In this document: piece by piece, positions 48,611 to 59,000 of the stretch
How positions within the stretch are numbered: the stretch's first letter is position 1
Layout of the letters: each line of letters opens with the position of its first letter
Assembly: GCA_014084085.1 (NCBI GenBank)
Contig: NPFB01000075.1
Coordinates: forward strand, 34,302 to 98,301
Length of the DNA: 64,000 bases
Reading direction: 5' to 3'
Source: Hondaea fermentalgiana
Lineage: Eukaryota; Sar; Bigyra; Thraustochytrida; Thraustochytriidae
Notes under the pieces: model-generated
Seen by the model: only the letters and a program-made list of their open reading frames with translations
Told to the model about the DNA's origin: nothing
The model's database searches: none
Program-made: the position numbers and the translations under genes

Positions 48611-51600
48611 CTATAGCTCGGCAAAAGCCTCGCATGCTGCTGCGAGCTCCTCTGGCTCAAGATCTTCAACATCACCATCGAGGAAACGGATGCGAAACAT
48701 CTCGTATGGATCCTCATCAGTGGGTGGCAAGAAGCCCACCACCACTGCTGGGCACAGCTCGCCACCGAGCTCGCGAGCGACCGGGCGCCAGAGCATCTCG
48801 TGGTTCTCCTTGATGAAGACCTCGCCATCATCAGACTTTTCGACGTGCTTACGCTCGTCCTCAATGATGGCTTCTTGCAGCTGCGCCGCAAGTTCTGCCT
48901 TGCGGCCCTTGGCCTCGAGACCGCGAGACGCAAGTTCGTCCTTGAGCTCTGCAACCTTGAGCATGGAGGGAATCAAAATTGTACGGCGAGGCGTATCGTC
49001 GTCCTCGGCGGTCTCGCCAGTCTCGGAGGCGCTGTCCGAGAAAAACTGGTCGCGAGCCTCAGCAGGCAGATTCTCGATGTGCAACGCGAGGCGCTCCACG
49101 AGCTCCGCCTTCTTGCCCTTGGTCTCGAGGTCGGCCTGCTTCAGGAACTCCCGAAGTTCGGTCACCTTGAAAGCTTCGCACTTTGCGACGAGAGCTTGGT
49201 CAAGCACTTTGCTGTCTTCACTGACGTCATCATCCTCTTCATCGTCGTCGTCCTCCTCGTCGTCGTCCTTGGCCGCAGCCTCATCCTCTGCCTTGGCGAG
49301 ACGCAGAGACTTGCGGCGGGCAGGCACTGGAGCCGGGGCGGTCTCCTCTTCCTCTTCCTCTTCTTGATCGTCCTCGCTCTCTGACTCGTCAACCTTGACC
49401 TCTTCCGTCTTGGCCAAGCGCATCGACTTGCGACGAGCCGGCACAGGAGAAATCTCCTCATCAGCCTCTTCATCAGCTTCCTCTTCGGATTCCTCAACGG
49501 CGACGACTTCCTCGTCTCCTTGTTGCTCTTGGACAGTAATCTTTTCCAGCTCTGCAGCGAGGCTTTCGGCCTGGTCCTGAGCCATGGACTCCTCGTTGGC
49601 GCGTTCGTTCGTCTCCGTGACGTCCTCAACAGATTCTTGATCCTGATCGAGTGAAACGGTGTTCTCGTTTTCCGGAGATGGCAGAGGCGACGCGGTTTCC
49701 ATGATTTCTTCCGCGTCTTCCGCTTCATCGTGCTCGCTCGCCGTCAGCGAGGCATTGCCCTCTTCCTTGTCTTCAATAGTTACCGCGGCCTCGAGCTGGT
49801 TCGAAAGCTGTGCCACGACATCATCGACGTCGGCCAAAGCTTCGTCCTTTTCTTGCGTGTCGTCTTTGACGTCAGCTCCGTTCTCCTCCACACTTTCACT
49901 GTCGACAATCACCACTTCACCCTCGTCTTCTTCCTCGGCCTCATCTTCACTCGCGGCGCTCATTTCGTCTTGTTCCTGAGCAACGTGGTTCAACGAGACG
50001 GTCGAGGCGCCATCCGAGACTTCATCATCGTCGCGCTCGTAATCCGAGTACGTCCAGTGAGCAACGGCGCCAGAGACTGTAGACTTGGGCGTATCGCCAG
50101 GCGTGTTGAAGACCTTGTGCTTGCCCTGAAAGACAACCGGCTTTTTCGGTGTCTCGCAGGCCGACGCCTCGCCATCTTCGAGGTCTTCTTCATAGTCTTC
50201 GTCGGCATAGTCACCATCGTACTCTTCGTTATCCGTTTCGTTGTACGCAGAGACGAGATCGTCCTGCAAGGTTGCCGATCGAAGGCGCTGCGTAAGCTCG
50301 TCGATGGACCAGTCCTCGTAGCGAGAAACTTCGTATCCACGAGCGACAAGCTGCGCATTGATGGCCGCCCGCTCGTCGTCCGCAGCGTCGCCACCCGTCT
50401 CAAGCAGCTCCTCCCCATCGGCCTCCACATTGTCGGCGGCAGCGTAGGTCTCATGCTCCGATTGCTCGTGCTCAGTTCCGGATTCGGAAGCTTCGCTATC
50501 CGAGTCGGCATCGGCGGCGGCCCGAATGGCGTCCGCAACGGCATCGCCAGGAGTCCTCTTGAGGAAGCGGGCAGCGGAGGCCGGCAAACCGGCAAAGCGC
50601 TCTTCGGACTCGATTTGCTTGCGCAGAGGCGTGGCCAAGACCTTTTTCAGCTCTTGCTTCTCGGCGCGAGGCTTTTGCGCACGGATCTCCTCGCGCACAG
50701 GGGTGGCGAGAGCACTTTTCTTTTTGGCAAAGACATCGGCCTGCGCCTTGGTGTTACGCTGACGAATTTCTTCACGCACAGGCGTGGCAAGCGCGCTCTT
50801 TTTCTTGGCAAAGACATCGGCCTCGGTCTTGTTGCCGCGATGACGGATCTCCTCACGCACAGGGGTGGCGAGAGCACTCTTTTTCTTGGCAAAGATGTCG
50901 CCTTGGGTCTTGTTACCGCGCTGGCGAATTTCCTCGCGAACAGGCGTGGCAAGGGCGCTCTTCTTCTTGGCAAAGGTGTCACCTTGGGTCTTGTTGCCGC
51001 GCTGGCGAATTTCCTCGCGCACCGGGGTCGCAAGAGCGCTCTTCTTCTTGGCAAAGATGTCACCTTGGGTCTTGTTGCCGCGCTGGCGAATTTCCTCGCG
51101 CACAGGCGTGGCAAGGGCGCTCTTCTTCGTAGCGTTCTTCTTGTTGTCAGCAAAGACAGAAGGAGCGAGTCCCTCCTCTTCGCTGCTGACGGCACTGTTG
51201 CCCGTCTCGGAGGCCGCGGCAGTGCGGTTCTCCTGGTCCTCGCCAGCTCTGCTCTTGTTGGATTTGTCTGCGTCGGTTTGGCTGTCCTTCGCTGGTGTCT
51301 GCTCTCCTCTGTGCTGCTGAATGCCCTTGCGGAGCGGTGTGGGCAGTGCACGCGGCTTGCTGGCGGACTTGTCGTTCTTCTTTTTGGCGCTCTGGCCGCC
51401 CTTTTTGGGGCGCGGGGTCGCCTTCAGGACACCAAAAATGTCGTCCACGACCCGGCTGGCCTCCAAGGCCTTTTCGCGCGCCACTTCATCACTGCTGCTG
51501 TCGGCCCGGTTCAGAACGCTGTTGCTCTTCTCCTTGAGCGCCGAGCGGTTTTCCGAAGGTACGGGAGGGGGGGCGGCCTTGGGCGTCTTGGGCGTCTTGG

Positions 51601-52030
51601 ACTTGTTCTTGGCGCCATTGCCGCGCTGCTTTGGCTTAACGCTGACGACGTCCTTGCTAGAGCGCAGAAATGCGTCAGAGCCAACCCACTCGAACCTGCG
51701 GTCCGCAATGGTCACCACGTCGCCAGAGGCGAGCACGACCTCGTCATCGACGCCAACGTTGTTGACCATTGTCATGTTGCGCTTGGCGAGGTTTCGCATT
51801 GACACGTTGCCATTCTCGTCGATGCAGATTAGGGCGTGCTTACGCGATACGTACGGCAGGTTGATGCGGATGTCGCAGTCCTCGGTGCGTCCAATGAGAG
51901 CCCTTCCGTAGAACGGAAGGCGGTCGCCCTGCTCGCCCATCTTGTCGATGACGACGATTTCGCCGTACACGAGCTCGCCCGTCGTGGCATCTTCCTCGCG
52001 CATTGTCCTCGTCGGCGTCGCGGTCGCCAT
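48611..52030 (-). CDS. FHA domain / tandem TP-repeat / double SAP chromatin protein
   Basis: 1139 residues from the ATG at 52030. The FHA domain (about 22-116) has GRTEDCDIRI, SRKH at 62-65 and an Asn turn, so it should bind phosphothreonine. Residues about 300-450 hold six nearly identical 27-residue repeats with core SALATPVREEIRQR (81 bp each in DNA, 50690-51130), plus degenerate copies on both sides (ALPTPLRKGI, VLATPLRKQI). Each has a TP site suited to a cyclin-dependent kinase. A long acidic region follows, with two RRKSxRLAK motifs (SRL-type). Two SAP DNA-binding motifs lie near 953-985 and 1023-1055, then a Tudor-like end. The order FHA-then-repeats recalls Ki-67, but the repeats are different. 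Probably nuclear, chromosome-bound and mitotically phosphorylated (inference). Confidence 0.8.
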   Translation of the reverse strand: MATATPTRTMREEDATTGELVYGEIVVIDKMGEQGDRLPFYGRALIGRTEDCDIRINLPYVSRKHALICIDENGNVSMRNLAKRNMTMVNNVGVDDEVVLASGDVVTIADRRFEWVGSDAFLRSSKDVVSVKPKQRGNGAKNKSKTPKTPKAAPPPVPSENRSALKEKSNSVLNRADSSSDEVAREKALEASRVVDDIFGVLKATPRPKKGGQSAKKKNDKSASKPRALPTPLRKGIQQHRGEQTPAKDSQTDADKSNKSRAGEDQENRTAAASETGNSAVSSEEEGLAPSVFADNKKNATKKSALATPVREEIRQRGNKTQGDIFAKKKSALATPVREEIRQRGNKTQGDTFAKKKSALATPVREEIRQRGNKTQGDIFAKKKSALATPVREEIRHRGNKTEADVFAKKKSALATPVREEIRQRNTKAQADVFAKKKSALATPVREEIRAQKPRAEKQELKKVLATPLRKQIESEERFAGLPASAARFLKRTPGDAVADAIRAAADADSDSEASESGTEHEQSEHETYAAADNVEADGEELLETGGDAADDERAAINAQLVARGYEVSRYEDWSIDELTQRLRSATLQDDLVSAYNETDNEEYDGDYADEDYEEDLEDGEASACETPKKPVVFQGKHKVFNTPGDTPKSTVSGAVAHWTYSDYERDDDEVSDGASTVSLNHVAQEQDEMSAASEDEAEEEDEGEVVIVDSESVEENGADVKDDTQEKDEALADVDDVVAQLSNQLEAAVTIEDKEEGNASLTASEHDEAEDAEEIMETASPLPSPENENTVSLDQDQESVEDVTETNERANEESMAQDQAESLAAELEKITVQEQQGDEEVVAVEESEEEADEEADEEISPVPARRKSMRLAKTEEVKVDESESEDDQEEEEEEETAPAPVPARRKSLRLAKAEDEAAAKDDDEEDDDDEEDDDVSEDSKVLDQALVAKCEAFKVTELREFLKQADLETKGKKAELVERLALHIENLPAEARDQFFSDSASETGETAEDDDTPRRTILIPSMLKVAELKDELASRGLEAKGRKAELAAQLQEAIIEDERKHVEKSDDGEVFIKENHEMLWRPVARELGGELCPAVVVGFLPPTDEDPYEMFRIRFLDGDVEDLEPEELAAACEAFAEL
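50690..51130 (-). repeat. 81-bp coding tandem repeat, six main units
   Basis: Coding minisatellite within the FHA/SAP gene. Units are so alike at DNA level that recent expansion or gene conversion is likely. Confidence 0.93.
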
Positions 52031-52047
52031 TTCGCTTTTCCTTTTTC

Positions 52048-52078
<31 letters not shown>

Positions 52079-53077
52079 CGGCCTTGTCCTTGCTCCAGAA
52101 CTGGGACTCTGGAACTCGGGATATGCGCTTGGCGTCAACGAAGCAGGCTCAGTGTCCGTCGAGGTGGTCCACGTCGAAAATTCCTCGAGCTCTCTTGTGC
52201 TCCTTGTCGCCTTCCTCGCGGCCTTGGCCACGGAAAAACCAGTCGTGCGGCGCTCGCCGGGCTTGGGTGGTTTGCTCGCTCGCTTTCCCGCCTCCTTGCG
52301 CCAAGGCTCGCGCGCCTCTCGCATTTGCAAAACCGATTCCGCGCGCCCACCTTAACGCGCGGGTTTAGCACCTTAAGTGACCTTTAAGGCGGGCCCGACG
52401 CCGCGGTCCCTTTTAGCGCCCCTTAAATAACCGCCGGCCTATTTCGAGCGCGGACGCGTCGCTGCGATCAACAGGTCAAGTAATGCGATTAAAGCCGGGG
52501 ACATTATAGGCCGGGAAGAAGTTTAAGGCGGCGGAATGTGTAACCTAACCGGGACCTAACCGGGGCGTCCAACCACCACCTAACCACCACCGCTCTCGGA
52601 GGCCGCAGATGATCGCCCGATTTTAATCGATCGATTGAATGTGATTGACCGATCGATCGATCTCGATGGACCGCTGCGATCGCCTCACCCGGAAGTCGCC
52701 GCGCGGGGCAGAGGCTGACGCGAGCAACGCCATCCCACGCCTTGCTGGGTCACAGCCTCGGCGAGCGAGCCCGGCTTGGCTTGAAGTAGCTCGTCTTGGC
52801 CGGGCTGGGCTGGATTCCAGCGAGGTGACGGTTAGGTGGTGGTTAGGTGGTTAGATTGGCGGTCGTTAGGCTCGGCGGCGAAGGCCAAAGCGCAGCAAAA
52901 CCAAACGCGGCGCGAGCAAACCCGAAACGAGAGCAAGCGCGCGGCGGCTTGCGAGAGAGCAGAGCAGAGCAGAGCAGAACAAAGAGCCTCGAACAGCCGG
53001 CCACGTCGCGGCGTTCGAGCGCTCAAGCGAGCGCAGCAAGGACAGACACCAAGACCCAAGACCCAAGACGAGACAAG
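52031..53077. promoter_or_regulatory. divergent promoter of FHA/SAP gene and RNR large subunit
   Basis: 1047 bp between two divergent ATGs. It contains ACGCGT (MluI cell-cycle box, about 52454), TTAACGCGCGGG and TTTTAGCGCC, which resemble E2F/MCB sites, and CCTTAA repeated several times (52350-52430). An imperfect inverted repeat built on GGTGGTGGTTAGGTGG links about 52569-52591 with about 52828-52855. AGAGC pentamers occur at 52962-52982. The use of these sites is inferred from the cell-cycle roles of both genes. Confidence 0.6.
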
Positions 53078-55528
53078 ATGCCCGCCGAGGTCGAGACCAA
53101 GGTGGCCACCCCCACCCTCGAGGCCAAGGGTGAGGCTGCCAAGAAGGATGAGGAAGGCATGATGTTCGTGGTGAAGCGCAACGGCGAGAGGGAAGAGGTC
53201 AAGTTCGACAAGATTACCTCGCGCATCCGCAAGCTGTGCTACGGCCTCGACAAGCAGTACTGCGACCCTGTCCAGGTGGCGCAAAAGGTGGTTCAGGGCG
53301 TCTACTCGGGCGTCACCACCAAGGAACTCGATGTGCTCGCCGCCGAGACGGCAGCGTACGCCTCGACGCGCCACCCCGACTTTAGCATCCTCGCGGCCCG
53401 CATCGCCGTGAGCAACCTGCACAAGAGCACGTGCGACTCGTTCTCCGAAACAGCCTCCCTGCTTCGTAACCACATTCACCCCCGCAACGGCGAGAAGGCC
53501 CCTCTCATCGCCGAAGACGTGTACCAGATCATCATGGCCAACAAGGAGCGTCTCGACGCCGCCGTCAAGTACGAGCGCGACTTCGAGTACGACTACTTTG
53601 GCTTCAAGACGCTCGAGCGCTCATACCTGCTCAAGGTCAACGACAAGATCGCCGAGCGCCCCCAGCAGATGCTCATGCGTGTCTCTGTGGGTATCCACAA
53701 GGAAGACATTGACCGTGCCATTGAGACCTACAACATGATGTCGCAAAAGTTCTTTACGCACGCCACGCCCACGCTCTTCAACGCCGGTACCCCGCGCCCG
53801 CAGATGTCGAGCTGCTTCCTCGTGCACATGAAGGACGACTCGATTGAGGGCATCTTCCAGACGCTCGAGACGTGCGCGCGGATCTCCAAGTACGCCGGCG
53901 GCATTGGTGTCAACATTCACAACATTCGCGCCTCGGGAAGCTACGTGGCCGGCACCAACGGCAAGTCCAACGGCATCGTGCCCATGCTGCGCGTCTTCAA
54001 CGACACGGCCCGCTACGTGGACCAGGGCGGCGGCAAGCGCAAGGGATCCTTTGCCATGTACCTTGAGCCCTGGCACGCCGACGTTGAGGACTTTATTGAG
54101 CTCCGCAAGAACCACGGTAAGGAGGAGAACCGCGCGCGCGACCTCTTTTACGCGCTCTGGGTCCCTGACCTTTTCATGGAGCGCGTCGAGGCCAACAGCA
54201 CCTGGACGCTCTTTTGCCCCAACGAGGCCAAGGGACTCTCGGACGTCTATGGCGACGAGTTCAAGGAGCTCTACGAGCGCTACGAGAAGGAGGGTCGCGG
54301 TCGCAAGACGATGCGCGCCCAGGACCTCTGGTACCAGATTCTCAGCTGCCAGATCGAGACGGGTGTGCCCTTTATGCTTTTCAAGGACGCATGCAACCGC
54401 AAGTCGAACCAGAAGAACCTTGGCATCATCAAGTCCTCGAACCTCTGCACGGAGATTATCGAGTACACTGCCCCGGATGAGGTCGCTGTTTGCAACCTGG
54501 CCTCGATCAACCTTCGCAAGTTTGTCAACATCGAAGAGGGCACCTACGACTTTCAGGGCCTCTATGATGTCACCAAGGTCGTGACGAAGAACCTGAACCG
54601 AGTCATTGACGGCAACTTTTACCCCGTCGAGGAGGCCGAGCGCAGCAACATGCGCCACCGCCCTGTCGGCATTGGTGTACAGGGCCTCGCCAACGCTCTC
54701 ATGGAGCTTCGCTACCCGTTTGAGAGCCCGGAGGCGCGCAAATTGAACCGTGACATCTTCGAGACCATTTACTTTGGCGCCTGCACCGCTTCGTGCGAGT
54801 TGGCCAAGGAGGAGGGCCACTACAAGACCTTTCCGGGCTCGCCCATGAGCGAGGGCAAGTTCCAGTTTGATCTTTGGAACGAGAAGCCGAACCCGGAGCT
54901 TGGCTGGGACTGGGAGACTCTTCGCCAGGATGTTATGCAGCACGGCGTGCGCAACTCGCTCCTCGTCGCGCCCATGCCCACGGCCTCAACTTCGCAGATT
55001 CTCGGAAACTGCGAGGCCTTTGAGCCCTTTACCAGCAACATGTACTCGCGCCGCGTTCTCGCCGGCGAGTTCAACGTCGTTAACGCGCACCTGGTCAAGG
55101 ACCTCATCTCGCGCGGCCTCTGGACGCCTGAGATCCGCAACCACATCATGGCTGATCGCGGTTCGGTGCAGAACATCTCCGTAATCCCGGATGACCTCAA
55201 GGCACTTTACAAGACGGTGTGGGAGATCAAGCAGCGTTGCCTCATTGACCTTGCGGCCGACCGCGGTGCCTTTATTGACCAGTCGCAGTCGCTCAACATT
55301 TACATGGCCGAGGCCAACGTTGGCAAGCTCACTTCGTGCCACTTTTACTCGTGGAAGCGCGGCCTCAAGACGGGTCTCTACTACCTGCGTACGCGCCCCA
55401 AGGCGGATGCCATTCAGTTCACCATTGACCAGGATGCCCTTGCGCTGTCGCGCGCGGGTAGTTCTGCTCAGAACCAGGACGCCGCTGCTCAGGAGGAGGA
55501 AGAGGAGTGCCTCATGTGCGGCAGCTAA
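53078..55528 (+). CDS. RNR1: class I ribonucleoside-diphosphate reductase large subunit
   Basis: 816 residues from the ATG at 53078. The N-terminal ATP-cone ([21 protein letters not shown]) is the allosteric activity site. Catalytic cysteines: Cys246 (MSSCFLVH), Cys457 (SNLCTE, thiyl site) and Cys472 ([10 protein letters not shown]); the 15-residue spacing of the last two is the eukaryotic pattern. [20 protein letters not shown] (partner tyrosine area) and a C-terminal CLMC pair for re-reduction by thioredoxin/glutaredoxin complete it. It makes dNDPs with the R2 small subunit, which is not in this window. It is expressed from the same intergenic region as the FHA/SAP gene. Confidence 0.97.
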   Translation: MPAEVETKVATPTLEAKGEAAKKDEEGMMFVVKRNGEREEVKFDKITSRIRKLCYGLDKQYCDPVQVAQKVVQGVYSGVTTKELDVLAAETAAYASTRHPDFSILAARIAVSNLHKSTCDSFSETASLLRNHIHPRNGEKAPLIAEDVYQIIMANKERLDAAVKYERDFEYDYFGFKTLERSYLLKVNDKIAERPQQMLMRVSVGIHKEDIDRAIETYNMMSQKFFTHATPTLFNAGTPRPQMSSCFLVHMKDDSIEGIFQTLETCARISKYAGGIGVNIHNIRASGSYVAGTNGKSNGIVPMLRVFNDTARYVDQGGGKRKGSFAMYLEPWHADVEDFIELRKNHGKEENRARDLFYALWVPDLFMERVEANSTWTLFCPNEAKGLSDVYGDEFKELYERYEKEGRGRKTMRAQDLWYQILSCQIETGVPFMLFKDACNRKSNQKNLGIIKSSNLCTEIIEYTAPDEVAVCNLASINLRKFVNIEEGTYDFQGLYDVTKVVTKNLNRVIDGNFYPVEEAERSNMRHRPVGIGVQGLANALMELRYPFESPEARKLNRDIFETIYFGACTASCELAKEEGHYKTFPGSPMSEGKFQFDLWNEKPNPELGWDWETLRQDVMQHGVRNSLLVAPMPTASTSQILGNCEAFEPFTSNMYSRRVLAGEFNVVNAHLVKDLISRGLWTPEIRNHIMADRGSVQNISVIPDDLKALYKTVWEIKQRCLIDLAADRGAFIDQSQSLNIYMAEANVGKLTSCHFYSWKRGLKTGLYYLRTRPKADAIQFTIDQDALALSRAGSSAQNQDAAAQEEEEECLMCGS

Positions 55529-56098
55529 GCGAAACGAATGATCGGTCTGCATGCTGTAGGCGACGTCGTCTGCAGCAAACGAACCCGACCAAACGATATG
55601 ACTGAATGGCATGGCAAGATGCTCTCTCTACTTTCTCTCCCACGAACGACTCTTCTTCACAATCTGTCTTCGCTTCATTTCCCTTCCCCATTTCTGATCG
55701 ATCCCCCCGTGTCCGAATAAATACATGCTCCAAGCAAAACAAAAGATCACTGCTGCGTCTTGCTGAGGAATTGCACAATTGCACAAAACAAAATCAATCT
55801 TTTTCAATTCAACGTAGTATTCCACTGCTCTCTCGCTCGCTGTCTGACAAACAAAAGTTTTGTGTCCTCTCGTCTTGTCATGTCAACCGTCAGCCTTTTG
55901 GATATCATTCAAACGGATGGCAACCAGGCTCAAGAAAAGTCTGACGTAGTAAAAAGTCTATTGATTATTGTCAATCTTTTGCATGTTCTATCATCAGAGA
56001 CAGGAGATCCAAGAGGGGAGAAGAGGGAAGAGGGGGTGGAGGGGATTCCTTCCATCCACACTCGTGTTCACTTGATGGTCAATGCCTTCTTCTTCGAT
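55529..56098. other. 3' intergenic
   Basis: 570 bp between convergent genes, AT-rich. No supported gene. Confidence 0.5.
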
Positions 56099-59000
56099 TC
56101 AAATGACTGATGCTCCATTCACTTCGGCCCCGACTTCGCTTTCTTCCTCGAGATCATCGTCGAAAAAGTCGCCATCGTATCCGTCTTGATCGTCCAGTTG
56201 GTCGTCCTCAAGGTCATCTTCCTCCTCGTCGCTTGTTTCGTCATCATATTCATAATCCCCGACATCCTCGTACTCGTCAGCGCTGGAGTCATTGACAATA
56301 ATGAACTCCTCGGAGCTCTCGCTTGCAGTATCGTCGACCTCGTACTCGTCCTCGCTCGACTCGTTGACGCGCTCCTCGTCAGAACTAAGGGCCGCATCAC
56401 TGATGGTGTCTTCATGAAGCAATAGCGTCGGGTCATTCATGATGAGACGAAGCTCGAGGGCAACCTCGGCGAAACGACGGTTCATCTCGGCCATGTCCTC
56501 GGCGGTCACCGTGTAGTGGTTGACATTATCGAGCATGGCGAGCGCCTGGGCCACTTCAGGAAAGTCATTTGCGGTCATACCAATACGCAGGCACTCTTGC
56601 ATAAGCGTGTAGACAGACAAACCATCCTCTTTGGCAAGAGCCTCGGTAAGGCTCGCCAGTAACTCGTCTTCCTTTTCCACGCGCAAAAGACGTTGGCGCG
56701 CAAGATTCACAATGTTATCTCGAAGCTTCCATTTTCTAGCGAGCGCGATGCCATTTTCCATGAGCTCACTCGAAGGTTCGTCCATGCCCTTGACAAGAGT
56801 GCGTTTGATGTGCAGATGCATACGGCGAATGAACTCAAAGCGCGCCAAAACACGTCGAGCCCAGGACGATAAAATAAGTGCAGCATCGTCCTTGGAAAGA
56901 GAGACGAGAGTCTCGAGGGAGTAGTGGGACTGAGCGTTGACGAATACTGCGCCGGTGGCTGGGCTTGTCGCGTACGACCCACGGATGACGCCGTTCAACT
57001 TGAAGAGCTGGCACATCATGTCCGTAATCGGTCCTGAAGACTTTGGAATGGGGCCCATGATGTCAGGCCGGACGCAAGGAGCATAGCGAAGAAGGAACTC
57101 TTGAAATGGAATGCCCTTGCCGCGCAAACCGGCGTAGACGTTGCGCGTGATCAGCCTGATAATGCCCATGCGTTGCGTTTGGGATGAGACATAGCGGACA
57201 TCGAAGTCCCTACCTGCTTTGCAGGCTGCGTTTGTGCCCACACAGGCAATATGATAGACTTCCGTGCGCTCGAGGATGCCAATCGCTCGACTCACCTCGC
57301 GCTGGAGTGTCTGCGCGGATTCGACGTGGCCCTGGTGTCGGTCTTCAATTCCTTCATTGGACTTTGCCGATGCAGATCTCATCTCGAACTCCTCGGCCTG
57401 ATCAATGTCCTCGGCGGGCCCGCTGTGAATGCTAAGCGCTTCGCGCAAGACGTCAATCTCTGAGCACTCGCGAAGCAGGTCGTAGACGTCGCTCGGGATC
57501 CGATTGGACCTGATGCGCTCAAGAAAACCCTCGATGGAATAGGAGACGACGCCTTTGTAATGTCGGATTTGGAAATCCAGCGGGTGCGCATCCACGAGAT
57601 AGCGCTTGTGGCTCGGCCGAAGGCGCGCGATTTTGTTTCCAAGACCGCGGTCGCTGCTGCCGGGAGCAATAACTTCTTCCTCGATGAGCTGAATGATTCC
57701 CAGCGAGGAGACGCCCGTCCTTCGCGAGGCGTATGAGCCATTTGCGCGCGATGAATACGAGCCATTGGCTCGCGATGTAAAAGAGCTCTCCGCAGACCTC
57801 TTCCTTCGGCTCACGGAGCTGCGATTGGGGAAACCGCGCCGAACAGAGGTGCGCTTGGTCGACGCACGACGAGTGGAGTAGCGCTTGATGGAAGTCCGCT
57901 GAGCGGCGTTCCGGCCGACGGAAAGGCGGCCCCGAATCGAAAGCCTGTGCATGAGATCCTGGGCACGGCTCCCGCCCGAGGGATAGGCCAGAAAGTTGGC
58001 GCGACTTGTCGGCGAGTCGGAGCTCATGAGGAGCTCAAGGCAACCTGTGTTGTACGCTGGAGGGACCTCGACCTCGAGACCTTCAAGCTTGAGACCATCT
58101 GCCGTTGCCTGAGCCACTTGCTTGGAGAAGTAGGCGTGAAAGGCCTCGAGACGATAGTTCTTTAGAAGTTCCTCGAGCGAGGTCTGGTCAGCTTGCATGG
58201 TGCCGTTCTCCAGTACACCAATGACACCAACGTTACCAAGTCCTTTGTTGCTTTTCGAGACCTTGTGTGTCGTGGAGAATGCCATGGCAGCGGCTTGCTG
58301 GCCCTGGCTTGCGTCGCGTTGCTCGATGGCGATATTTTCTGCATCGAGGTCCTTGTCGGCCACGGCAACCTCGTTGTTGAGGAGCGCCAACAGATAAGCA
58401 AAGAGCTGATGATAGACGACGCGGGCGATTCCATCGCGCACAGCGTACTTGTCCTTGAGAGGCCGTGCTTTGCGAAAGGTTTCGCCCTTGATGACCAAGG
58501 TCTTCTCGTTGAGGGCGCGGTGCATCTCGCGCAGAGAGACACCGAGAATAGTCGAGGGGTCATCACTGAAGCTGCTCTTCACGCTGTCCCCGTCGCCAAT
58601 GTCATCTCTCACATCTGCCGAGAACTTGAGGCTTCGAATTTCGAGGATGCCTCGGAGGCAAGCCTCCACACCGTCTTGCGCGGCATCAGACATGCCGAGC
58701 GTGGCCATAGCCTCCCTGATGGGTTCTCGCGTCGTTTCATCATCGAGCATGCCGAACGCAGGAAAGGACTCGGCTCCGCGGTCTGTGATGGAGCCGGAAC
58801 TGAAGCCAAATGCATTGTAAACGGCGCCAAGGAGGTTGGCGTCGGTATCGCTGGTTTCGTCGGCCTTTGTGCGGGTCCGTCTGCGGCCCCAGCCCCCAAA
58901 GAAGCGTCCGCGCGAAGTTTTGGCCTTTGTAAAGAGGATTTTAATATCTGTCCAGCGGATAAACTCCTCGCCACCAAAGGCATGGAGGATCCTATCGGCA

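Noticed and set aside
50690..51130. Regularly spaced repeats that could suggest a CRISPR array
   Set aside because: Units are contiguous 81-bp coding repeats with no unique spacers, in a eukaryotic gene.
49730..51802. 690-codon plus-strand frame opposite the FHA/SAP gene
   Set aside because: It is the antisense of the repeat-rich coding gene. Its hydrophobic composition comes from the complement of Glu/Lys codons, and it has no family features.
53621..54943. 440-codon minus-strand frame inside RNR1
   Set aside because: Antisense shadow of a strongly conserved RNR large subunit in a GC-rich gene.
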